In this document: in pieces, positions 12,501 to 25,000 of the stretch
Layout of the letters: every line of letters begins with the position of its first letter
Position numbering within the stretch: position 1 is the stretch's first letter
Assembly (NCBI GenBank): GCA_963931925.1
Contig: OZ007570.1
Coordinates: 29,551,188-29,615,187 of the forward strand
Direction: 5' to 3'
DNA length: 64,000 bases
From: Onchidella celtica
Taxonomy: Eukaryota; Mollusca; Gastropoda; Systellommatophora; Onchidiidae
Translations under genes and position numbers: made by a program
The notes under the pieces: model-generated
Told to the model about the DNA's origin: nothing
Databases searched by the model: none
The model's input: the letters and a program-made list of their open reading frames with translations, nothing else

Positions 12501-15500
12501 TCACGGGGAATTTAGACATTATTATTTAGACCTTTTTTTTCCCTGACGCCACTGTCGAAAAGAGGCTATTCTAATTTCCGATAATTAAGTTGTCCGGTCG
12601 CTCAACTGTCCATTCGAGTGAGTACTTCTGTAAAACGATAGTCCCAAGTGATTCTGATAATTCAGTGCCTTGTACAATGGAAAACAAACGTATTGCCATC
12701 ATCGTTCTGGTTCTGTCGGTTCCATATTGAATGTCGAATCTTTGATAACTCAACTTGCTGTGTACATGTATTTGCTCGGCCTACAAGGTAGTTACTTTGC
12801 CAGCTGTGTTGTTTTTTTCCTATACATGTCACAACTAAGCTCGCCTGAGTAAACCTTTAAGGTAAACTTTAAGGCCTAAGCTGAAACGCTCGTAAGATCA
12901 AACCCTCATCTGCCGTTTAGACCTCAGATCCTGGTTACAGTAAGTTGTTGTGAGTTCCACGCTTCTTGACCTGTAGATCATGCTCAGTGCCTCTTGCTTT
13001 TCGGGGTTTTTAACTTGTCTACTATGTTAGAACTTGTTCATTATGCAGATTTATCATAATTAGCTCGTTTCACAGTGGCAAAAGCTCTATAAGTGAACGC
13101 CAACGTTGTATGTTCACAGTTACCAGTCTGGTGTTTACTCAAAAACTACCGTCGAAATTCCATTAATTTCTGTGGCTTTATGCCGAACTGGAAATTTCAA
13201 ATCACTAATGGCACCCAAGATCTGCAAGAACACCATGATGGTCTTCCAGCAGCAATGTGGGTGTGAGCCAATATTATTATGACAAAACGGAATACGTCCC
13301 GGCCCTTGTAAAAGGTCTGTGTGGGACTGTTTGTGTATGGTAAAGTGAGGGGAAATAAAGGTGATGCTCTTGTGTGCTACAAACATTGTCATGCGGTCAC
13401 TGTTTGGAGGGTGATGGTGAAACCCCTGTTTGGTCAGGGCCTGAGTCAGACTACAAAGCAAATTGAAGAAGAAAATCCACTACCATTGTTTGGCTTCACG
13501 CCCTCTGGTTGTCCAGATAAACACCTAGGAGATAAATTGTCGATTCAGAGCAAGACTACGTTCTCTGACGATGGGATTTCCATAAGATATTTACTAATAT
13601 TTCGCTTAGCTGGTTCTACAGACTTTCCTTCCGTTAGTAGTTTTCCATATTATGGATCCGAAATTTGTTTTTGGTAATTTCGAGTGGGAGTGAAGTCGTC
13701 TTATCTGAAGCTACTGCACCAAAAACACCATATTTCATTCTCACATCTTTCAATTGCATCGACCAAACCGTAGTGTCTGGCAAACAATGCTACTGTCAAA
13801 CCCACTGCGGGTGCATAATAACATCAGTAATGCCACCGTCAGGCTGCCCTGTTTCGCTTTCACTAAACTAGATTTTCACTAAGCGTGTAACTGAACCCTG
13901 ACCTGGCCAGGTCTTTCAAAACTCGACAAAACCGACCATAAATAAGCTCTTAGACACCGGGTGGAAATCCCGATTACAGCGTTGTGTATGCCTATACAAT
14001 GGATCCTTTTGTTGAATGCCTAACACGCTCCGTAAACTATTTTCACGTGAGAATTAGGGCGCGCAGTTCTTCTATGGCAGTGCTTAGGTGGGGACAGCTT
14101 CCATAATTATGAAGCCGAATAGAGAAATACTGGCTGAGGTCCCCGGCCCTGCCCGGGTTAAATCGGTTTGAATATTGGTTTCAGTTCTGGGTGGTTATTA
14201 TGGACCTGCTTCATCTGGCCTGTTACTATTTGTTTATTTTATTTTTGTTTGTTTGTTTTTAAATAAGTCTTACTGCTCTGCCTTTGTGAGTTGACACACT
14301 GCGCATCCCGTACAACAGCATGATTTGCGCACGGGTTAGTGTGTTTGATAGTGAACTCATCGCAGGAAGTGATAACGAAACCTTAAAATGGCGAACCATG
14401 ATTCGAAATAGATCTAAATCATGGCGAAACAATAAATTTCCAATAAAAAAAACAACAACACGGATTTGAGACTTCTGTTAAAAACTGTGCACCCTTACAT
14501 CCATCCTGATGCACCATATAAAATTTGAAGTCTGAGTGTTGAGTGGTTCAGAAGCATTTTGCAACGAAAAATCTCAAGTCCACAAATAGTATAGATAGAT
14601 ACTGAGTTTCATTGCCCGTTTAGCTGTATTTCTTCTAATCGGCCTCTCTTAGAAACTGTCCCTACCAAAGCACTTCCTTCTCGTATTCTTTGCTTGTTCA
14701 CTCCTTTCAAATTTCCCTCATGCCAGGTCACATCATTCACACTTCAATAGTGGCTGTGAATGTGAATCTCAAAAACAAAATGGTAAAAATGCCCAGAACA
14801 CCCCCCCCCCCCCAAATAAGTTTAGCCACTCCAAACGCTGGCTTCCGCATGCACTTTTAAGGATTGACCATTACCCCAAATAACACATCGATTGTTGCAA
14901 GAGGTGGGGAAAGTGAAAAGAAAGCGAGCTCAAATAACAACAGCAATAACCGGACAAAAGAACTACAACTGTAAAAATACTGGAGAACAGATTTCACTAC
15001 TGCAGCCACAGAAGTCTCTTCAACGCCCCCCCCCCCTCCCCCGAGTCATGGGGGGGGGGGAGGAGGGGGAGGGGACACAGAGACACAAAAGAAGAGGTTG
15101 AAGTGTGATGTGCTTTGTTTTAAACTAAGAAGTGATGAATAGTAAAGAATGACCGCGTTGTTGGTATTACTACTGCAAAGTTTTACAGTGCGATGAAGAA
15201 AAGCAAACGGTCCCGTTTTGCTTGACATGACATTCGATAATCAGATTTTTTTATTTTTTTTTTAATGCAGATATCTATCACACAAGCCTTTTCAGCTGGT
15301 CACAATAAGCTGTCCCATGTGATCAGTCTGACTTCAAACCTCAAACATGAACAATCGGCTTACAGCCCCCCTACAGCTGTCACATGCACAACCGCAAACA
15401 TAATAATATGTGTAAATCCTAGCCACTACAGCACAGCATTCAATGATAGGTAACGTTTGATGGCGGAAGTGCGAATTAAGTGGCTTATGTAGGCCTACTC

Positions 15501-15792
15501 ATATAATTCCATTTACATTCCGTGCTGACCCTGTTTGTTTTTTTTTTTCTTTGAACAATTTATAAATTGTACAGATTCTTTTTGTTCAAGAATTTTTTAC
15601 ACAGTGAACAGCCACGGCCGACCGTTTTTGCAGAACAAGTAACCAGGGAAAATGAGGATAAAGAAGGACACAAGGAGAAAAAGGAAGGAAACAGAAAAAA
15701 AGTGACAAGAGATTATATGCGCCAGGCGTGCATAGACAACAGCAAATCGTTCACTCATTGCCCGCCAGTATTATCTTTCATCCAGTACTCAC

Positions 15793-16081
15793 CACTGTCA
15801 GTTCCTCCCTCTCCAGCATTCATCTGAGCTAATTTCTTCTCCAGCTTCTGCTGTCTCCGTCTCCTCATCACGGCTTCTGGATTAGAAATGCTCCTGGTGA
15901 AGCTGGTCTCTGGCGCGTCTTCATACAGTTTGTTGGCCACACTGTCATCTCCTGCAACATTCTCCTTGCCTCTGTCCCTCTCACGTTTCTTTTTCTCTTT
16001 CTTTTCCCTCTTGGATAACTTCCTCTTGAAGCCTGCTTGCTCTTGTTGCAAGAAAGATTTGTCAAAACCCAGAGCTGGGTC
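15793..16081 (-). CDS. AFDN: Afadin exon 4, basic linker and ETSFTR-SISNPE motif
   Basis: 289 nt, acceptor ttacag|GACCC, donor CAGTG|gtgagt. It encodes 96 residues: a low-complexity Lys/Arg/Glu segment likely to be helical, then ETSFTRSISNPE and a second basic helix (MRRRRQQKLEKKL), as in other afadins. Reading through the donor gives a short open tail before a stop; that tail is intron. Confidence 0.93.
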
Positions 16082-19000
16082 CTGTAAAGAGTGATTGAAA
16101 TACAAAGATGTGAGTCTGTCATTAGAACAACTTTGATCACCCTCCCTTTTTATCTCTTTAGACAAAGAACAACTAAACTTGGTCAGAAGAATAAAAGAAA
16201 GCCCATAGAATGGATATTACTGTTATCTCTTAAAGTAGGAACAGAGTCATGCAAACAAAATAAAGCAAAAATGAGCCAAATCCTGCCTTTGAAGTATTCA
16301 AAATAGATGGCTTGAACTAATTCTCAATCTGTGGACAAAAAAGCAAAAAAACCTCTTTACAGCTAATTTGTCTGGACATCACAGTGTTCTGTGCCATTCA
16401 TTAACTCAAAAAAGAACTTACTCTAACAGTTGGATGATCCTCATTTCTCAGCAGGAATCTGCCCTCCCGTACATCGTTACCCCAGTTCAGTTGAACGTAG
16501 AGGGGTTTCTCATCATTTCCTAACCTTCGCTCCTCTGTAAACAAAACAAGGGGATGGATTTTTATTTAACATTACATTTCAGTAGCTGGCAGTTGGGAGC
16601 TGGGGTGAACACAGTGTGTGACTTGAAACAGCTCAAGCAAAGATCACTGAGATGAATGAAAATGCTATGACTCCTGACAGCGCTGCCTTCGTGAACATCT
16701 CAGAACAACAATGTAAATGTCATCATGAATTAGTATTTTGTCATTATCGGATCAGAACAGGAATGGAATGCATCTGTATAAATGGTGGGTATAAAAAGAC
16801 GAATCACAGAAAGAGACGGAACCCATGGGCATCAATATCAAAGATAAAACAATTATAAACATAATGACTTTCTATCAGCATGCATTCAAGAGTAACAATG
16901 AGCTCATAATATCGGTTAACTCTCAAGTGGCCAGTGTTCCAAAGTTCTAAAAAATGCCGCATAATCTGTTGGGAACAGTTTCTGATTTTCAAAGAATGCT
17001 TTTTCAAGATAAATTTGTAACTTTTAGCATTTATCTGACTATTTTCAATCATTTTTGCATGTTTCCGTAGTTTTGCAAAAGACAATTTATGTCAGGGTAC
17101 TTGTGGCTTGAATGAATTGGTATGGCGATATGAGGTAAGAGACTGTCTAGGAAGGACTGGCGAACGGTTAGCAAAGTATGGCGGGGTAGAGATTCCATTG
17201 TGGAGCCGACAGGAACAAAAACAATCAAATACCAAAGATCCCCAAGACAGCAACATAAACGAAGACATTTCTGGTGTCTACAGTAAATATCACTGCCCGA
17301 AGCTTGTCTGAGCCAAGGAGGGGATGGTAAAGACCACACGAAAGGCAATAGGTTTTGTGAGCTACACAGTTAAACTTCAAAATATATGCTTCCCCCACTG
17401 TCGTTACCAAACAAAATACCATAGAAAATGTTCTATCAACATCTACATTATAATTATGTTCAACATTAACTTCACCGCTTTGACTGATATAAGTGGTATC
17501 ACTATCTGCAAAAAGTAAACATCCCAAATGTTCACACATGCCTCGTTTTCGAAAAAAACAATTACCCGGGAGCTGCTGAATCTGTATCCTGTGAGTGTAG
17601 GACACTATTAATACAGTTCCCGAATGCTGACTTTGGATGTCTTTTCAGATTTTCTTTTTCCCACAGATTTATAATTATCTGTTTCAACACATTTTATTTT
17701 GTCTAAGTTTATTTCCGCAATAAGCTAGAGTTTTAGCCTGAAAGAAAAGTAGAAGGAAAGTCCTATTCTGGAAGTGTGATTCTGGCACCGTATTTTGAAA
17801 TCCTGTGCACGCATTACTTTCGCTAAAATAAGGTCATGGGAATGCATGAACTGTTTTGGTATATGTGCAGAATGTCTGAGAATGCCGTTTGAAATCCTCT
17901 GCATTCCCCAGACCTGTCTCCCTCCACGCCGGGATACTATTCTGGGATTTCAGTTTCGTAAAGATTTGCCGTTACTGCGTTCGAAGTTTCACCTTTCCAG
18001 TATTCACTGAACTTATCCGAACTCCTCCATGGCTTAAAATCAATACAAGAATTCGTCAATGCCATAACCTAATATCGCTACGAACTCTGTATCTTTCTCA
18101 CTATGTGTTTAAAGTGCAGGCTAACATAGTAACTGTCCGCGATTCGTCTCCCTAGTTTGGACTGCCCTGAAGGCGAGAGTTGTTACTGTGTTAATATGCC
18201 CCCGGGCCACTATTGTCTCGGATCCTCCGTCTTCCCTTCTAATTTTTACGGGTTTGGTGTCCCTGGCCGTTCTTCATATTTATTATGGCGAAGAGTGAAA
18301 GTGGTACTGTGTGGCTAGCTGTGGCTACCTGCGAACCAAATGCCGAGATGTCAATATTGGCATGACACTCATGACCTAAATTCAATTGGCCCGCCGCCCC
18401 AGGGTTTCATCAACGGGTGAGAAGAGGGTGAAGAGAAAAGGTAGGAGGTAGGAGAATCCGACCGATGAGAAATTTGAGAAGGGATATTCTGTGCAAAGTA
18501 TTACAGAATACAAAGTTTTAGTCTCTCTTGAATGATTATAACGCGTGGTTCAAGTCCGAGAAGCTGCAACTGAACGAGTACCCATATAGCTTACACTGTT
18601 TCTTCACAAGTTAACCTCATTCATTTCAGACCGCCTGAAGTTGAAAACATTTCATCTTCTCCCTGAACTTTAAGCTCCGTAATATCCTCTCAAAACAATG
18701 TGCTCTTTCCAAATACAGGCAAATATGAAAATATCAAGCTCTTAACAACTGCTAACGTGCCTTCAGATATTAAAGGCCAAAACATTTTTTTTTTAAAGGG
18801 GGCGGGGGCAAAAACAATTTCCGCATTTCAGAGCTGTTTGGAGTGTTCTGAAAATTAATTAATGATTTTACTTCCCCACTTCTTTTTCGTTTACTTCCTA
18901 GTCTCGTTATACATTTCCAAATTTCCTTTCATTTACGTCGACCCCGTTGCGAGCAGACATGTTATGGATTTTCTATAATGGACGGGCGGTGAAAGCGTCT

Positions 19001-22000
19001 GCTGACAGGGAAAACCCTTAAAAATAAATCTGTTGAAAGGTGCATAACAAACCTGGGGGTGCCCATTAAAAATAATTATGCCAAGAGTTTAGATTTAACA
19101 TGCACTGCACGGGCACAGCTTGCCCTAGAAGATGCCAAGTGACGGTGAAGAGTGAAGAGAAAGAAAGAAATGGGGGCTCAGTATATGCACGGCCTGTTAG
19201 GGTCTTTTTATTGTCCAAAGATCTCCAGGTGTTGATTATTTACGCATTTCGGAGCTGTAGTCAGTAATACATCTCTTTTTGCTACACAACCTTTGCATAA
19301 CCAAGTTTTAACACAACACTCCAATTACATAACCGTTCACCGTTAGGCAGAAATTAAAACATCTGTTTTATCCAAGAATACTGGCAAGTAACTTTCCCAA
19401 ACCAAAAAGCTTCCTTTTTTCACAATCTTTCACAAATTTCTATCCAGCAATAAACGTTTTTCCACTGCTACGATAAAACAATCAGATACTTTGGTTTGTG
19501 CATCTGAGAAACTTTAATGTAACATAATAAAGCCAAAACCCACTGACATTTAAGGCCCGCACTCCTGCACCCTGACCGTGGCTTTACTGCTGAGATGTTT
19601 CTTTACTTCTGGCAGACAACCTATTATATACGTGTACTTTCAAATGTTGTAAGACGCCAGGTGATGGTCTCCTGTAGGACATTAATGTACTCATTCTTCC
19701 ACTCCTGCTCTTTCTACCAGTCTCCGTTTTCCCAAGGGTAACAGCTGCCAGATCTAGTAAAACAGCCACTAACTTCTAACACTAACCGTGTATAATTTGA
19801 AGTCAGAATAGTTTACTTTAGAATCGCATGTTCACAGTCATGTTCATGACCCACTTAACATTCGTCGCGCAACTAACCACCACTGACAGTTTCAGCAGTC
19901 CTTTTTTGCAAGCACTCGCAATCTCTTCACATTCCTATCAACCGAGAATAGTAACATAAACGTGAAGGGGCCCCGCTTGAACGAAACTGGCCGATTATGC
20001 AGTAGTTAACAGTTGCCTTCGCCTGAACACCCCCGAGGCCCTAATAAAAAGTTTTAAAAAATCAGCCAACACAGGCCTAGCTCGAATGTGTGTACCAGAG
20101 GTCTCTCTTCCTCCGCCAAATCCCCCGATAAGAAAAGGTAGTGTAAAGAAATGACTCGAATCTATAACCGCTATCTGTGACAGGGTTGACAGCTTAGGAA
20201 GGTTGAAGCGTCCACATGTAAAGTAATGAGGGTGAATCTAGTGAGAAACTGAAATTTAAAATGTGCTAGACAGGTGGAAACAAATCAGCATGTTCCAAAG
20301 TAAAGAATGCCAGATTTTATTAATGTCTAAAGCAATCCCAATTATGTGAATATTTCACGTGAAGTTGCCCATCGTATAACAATTTTGATTAGTACATTAT
20401 ACAAATAGAAGCCTTTTTAAACTAAGAGAAATCACTGTTCTGATGATGGTCGGACGCCAGGCGAAAATTTTCATCTTCCATTTTCAAGAATCCTCCACAA
20501 AAGCAGAGAAACCGTCTGCCCTCTGAACCATTTGAGATTACCCCGCAAGAATATAGACTAAAATAATAAAATAAAGTCCATTAAAAGTAAGCTTTGAAAA
20601 GGCAACCTGAAAAACTACTGCATTTAATGCCGGTAATCAGTGGGCCTTCTCTAAATGTGTTATCTTCAGCCACTTTATTTCAAAATCTTTACAACGAAAG
20701 TGGAAACACTAATCTGTGTGGTTAGAAAAATGTAATTTGACAATATTTTTTTTTATATTTGACAATCAGACGGTAAGGTAACTCTACTTCACAGGCTTGT
20801 CCAAGACATTTACGGGCTCCCATCTTTCATTTCGGACATATTAACATTTTAGTCACTCGCATCAAACTGCCTCTCTCCCACACTACTGAAGACCAGATCT
20901 GAGATTTCGTTCTTCCATCCGTTGCCCAGCTTTGTTCAGCTTTCACACAATTACCGAGGCAATAATGGATGCTAGTAGGTTGCTATCAGGTAGTGGGGAA
21001 CCCCAACAAAATTGGTGGCTTCAGTCAACTGTAAGTACGCTCTAACCTTCTGAAGCATAGACGAAACTGGGTAGGCCACTCCCCGTGCTTGGTCTGTGCG
21101 GGCTTCAGGTGTAAACACCTACACTGAGGGGGGAATTAGCAAGGCGACTGGCCCCAGCTATAATGTCAATTGTCAGGATGCGGTAGGTGGAGCTGCCCAC
21201 ATTGGTCTTTAATGTCTTCATTCCTTAGGCTTCAACGCACTTGTGGAAATTCACTGTGTGCCAATCTCTCATGCTAACAACTACATTTCATCCGACGGAA
21301 CTAAAACTTTTCTTTTTCTTAATTCACCAATACCCGAACACACCTGGGGTGGGGGTGGGGGTGAGGGGGTGTTCACCGATTATACCGGTTGGGTAATACT
21401 AATAGTTTACTGTTTACTGACGGTGGGGTAACTGGTAATAAATTCAAAAATTCAAGAGAGGCTGTTAGTGCAGAAGGAAATATATAAATGACATAGTCTT
21501 CATTTCAGTCCAATTCAAACACTCTACGCATCAGCATTTTTTTTTTTTTTTTAATTCAAATAAGATAAAAACCATAGTGTCCTGTCGAAACGCAGCTATC
21601 CTCCATACCATAACACAGTGTTTATGGCCTCTTTCCCTCTCCCCAACAACTGATGCACTGACAACTGAGCCATAAACATCCACAAACAAATATGCATCAA
21701 AATCTCCACTACAAGATAAACTTGACTTTTCGGCAGAATGTAAACTAAAAGGCAAACGTGTTAATTTTTCCTTCATTCTGTTGTGCTACCCTTCTGTTTG
21801 TCACTACCGGTACCAAATTTCCAGAACTGAAAATACCATGAGGCACAGGCAACCCTGTAACAGAGAATTCCTTTCTAATCAACAATGGGGATACGGTGGA
21901 CTGAAACTACAATCATGCTCCTGAAGAAATCTGTCCACAAGGCTTCAATTTGAAGGTGCTGTGACACTGTTTTTCTCAACTTCTTTTTATTCTCGCAGAT

Positions 22001-25000
22001 TGGATAGGAGTTTACCTAGATTTACTTCATGAACCACTCCTTTACTGAAGTTTAAGGACCAACTGATATTTAATACAAATTGACTACAATTAGCATAGTC
22101 TGTCTATTAAAGGGGCCCTTTCAGTAATTGTAAATAAAAATAATTCAAGCATTCAAATCTCAGTTGTGATGATGAAATTGAGCACAACACATCAAGATTT
22201 TTTAATTTTTTAAAAATTTCATCCTGATACATAAGGCCAAGAGGAACAAAAACAAAAACAAAACAATGCAAGGCTGGTGAAGGTCACTATACTCTGTGCA
22301 AAATGGCTACAAAGAGGGTAAGCTAATCCCTGACCTATTAAGCTACTGAATTTCCCAAACAGAACATCATATCAGTCACCACTGTTTAGCTATCCAAGAT
22401 TGGTGGAATGTGTGGGCATATGATGAGGAAGTCTAAGTACTCTAAGTGAGAAGATGGCACAACTGAATGTTTAAATTTCAAGAAGCTCCTAAATTGTGTG
22501 GTATAATAACTTCTTTCTCTTAATTATGTATTATCACCACCTTCATGTTGCACTTTATTATCTTGATTGCCTGTAGATTTTGTTCTTTTAACACTACTTC
22601 AAAAACAGGTGCTGTGTGATATTTCAACAACCATACCACTGAACAGAACTTGGGCACAAATTAAAATTTCATTAATTCTTAGAACTTTTAATCCTTTATC
22701 AGCCCTTATAGTTGGCTATTAACTACTGGCAGCAAAGTTGTGTATGACAGAGTATTCATTCAAATGTTCTTCGGTGTGCCTGTTTTTAACTCTAGACAAT
22801 AATACAGGGGAGAAGCAAGAAACAATAGTTTGAAGTCATAATTAAAATGCATCGACACAAAGACAAATGCTTACCTCCATTTACGTGAACCTCATAAAGT
22901 GCATATTTGTTTTGTGATAACATGCGCATGTCTGGCCTGAATTTTTCTATCAGGACATCTATCACTTCTCGGGTGCTTGCTGTGCTGGATACACGAATAC
23001 ATTTTGTGATTACATTCGCACCAACACCGCCTTGAAAGAAAAATCTCACAACACCATGGAATTCTAAATCCTGAAAAAAATCAAACATGTTAAAGAAGTG
23101 ATTTAGCAATGCATACTACAAAGTAAAACTGAGATAGAGAAGACTAAGAAGCCACCCCCTGAATCAAATGATATGCTAAATAATGAAATGAAATATAAAA
23201 TACTGCCACAAAAATCTCTCCATCCCTTGTCATTTTTACAGCATAAAGGCCCGCGTGTGGGCTGATAACACAACATGACCACATGACACTGTCTTTCATG
23301 GCAAATATTGCTGACATGATAATAGATAATGTCAAATGATACTGAACAAAATAGTCTTGTTCAGCAATAATCTGTGTATATAGTGCATCACGGGTGTGGC
23401 TGGCAGAAAATTCAAATAAAATAAAATACACAACGCAGTTTCCATGAAATGTGGTGAACTGTGACATACTTTGTGTCTGAAAATTGTACAGAATGCAATG
23501 CTTCTGTGAAGCAATGACTTTTTATCACTTTCAAAAATGAAGTGCTTATTCGCGGACATTCTGATCTTTTTGCAGATAGGGGTTTCTTGGTTTTGTGATG
23601 TCTACTACGGAAGCGTTCCTCCAGCCTAGTGGGGTCTGCGGAAGCGCAATGACTAGCATCTGCGGTTATCAGTCGGAAACTATGGGTTTATTGATCCCAC
23701 ACCAGAGCATTTTTTTTTTTTTAAACCTAAGACTGCTCATTATTAGAACTCATGGTTTGTTTTGTTTTCCAAGGAGTTTGCAAAATTGATATCGTGGGAA
23801 TACTGGTCATTACTAGTTATTCCTGTTCATTTTATTTATTCGTGTTCATTGAACAGGACATTTGTTAATTACAAATAAATATGTAACATCAAATTTTTAA
23901 ACACGTAAATGATTTGTTTTAGTCAGTGTGAATAAAAAAAATTTCATCTCTCTCAATGATAACTTAGATCTATCCTGTATTTACTGCAACGATGATCAGT
24001 AGGGGGAAAACCAGGAGAAAAATGTAGCAAAAAAAAAACAAAAACCCATTCTTGCAAAGATTCGAACCCCTCTATACTGACTCAGCATGCAAGTTTACTT
24101 ATTTGAGTTATTAGCATGCCACCGGGCAACCTGAGTAAAAGTGTCACTATGCAGGGTTTTTCTCAAGCTGCCAAGAACACGATAACCGTAATATAAGTAT
24201 CGCTAAAACAAAGACAACTTGATGCATCATTACCATAAGAAACACCATGCATTACTCCGAATCAAGCCACCTTACCGAGTGAAGAGCCTAATTATTCAAC
24301 AAAACAAGCCAGAATTGTAATCTAAAGAAGGTCTTCCTTTAAATAAAAATCAAAAAACCAAAAATCCACGTGTGAATTTAATAACAAGAAGCGTAGCCTT
24401 CAAGAATGTATTTTATCTACTTTTATCATCTACTTCTTTAAAGTCTAGGCCGTACCACTCAAGATTTGGTTTCCACATCTATTTCCTGATTATGTTAGTT
24501 GAAGTCATTGTTGGCTACATGATCTCTAGCATTGGATTCAGCTCCATGATGGTGAAATCTGTTTCAATGAATTGTTAAAACCCAGTTAGCAATGTATCAC
24601 CTTTCCACATACAACTGAAATATATTTTCTCATTTACCTATGTTAATAAGAGAAACATCTGGTTTTTGACTGGAATGTACTGACTGAATGGAAACTCCGA
24701 TAATAAGGTACAGCCTGGCAGAGATAAAGAATGACAATAAAAGCTATTTTCAGCCACTCAAATACTACCCCACCCTAAGTCTGGGATCACATTTCACAGA
24801 AATGTGTACACTTTAAAGGGCTGTTTGCAGCATGTTACTTTTTTTGTTAGTGAACGTTAAAAAGACATCACAAGTACTCTCATTAAGAGCTGTTTTTATT
24901 GCATATTTTCCCATAGAACAGTGCACACTGTGTAAACGTGTCATAATGATAATGTTTCCAGGATGTGCTTAACTCATTCACTACGGTAAGCTGAACACTA

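Larger units (their letters stand above)
1..15792 (-). other. Long afadin intron (3' part outside window); no supported exon
   Basis: No open frame here resembles the second RA domain or any later afadin part, so this is read as a single intron of at least 15.8 kb. It holds homopolymer and low-complexity tracts (CT repeat near 3610, G run at 9517, C/G runs near 14803 and 15025-15060), the small insertion at 6800-6958 with its duplication, and otherwise unannotated AT-rich DNA. A small nested gene could have been missed. Confidence 0.6.

Noticed and set aside
13321..13677. 118-codon plus-strand frame
   Set aside because: No recognisable motif, no splice context, and composition like neighbouring intron DNA.
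24059..24130. Possible tRNA gene on the minus strand (GGTTCGAATC B box)
   Set aside because: No cloverleaf with paired acceptor and anticodon stems could be drawn; it belongs to the repeated element.
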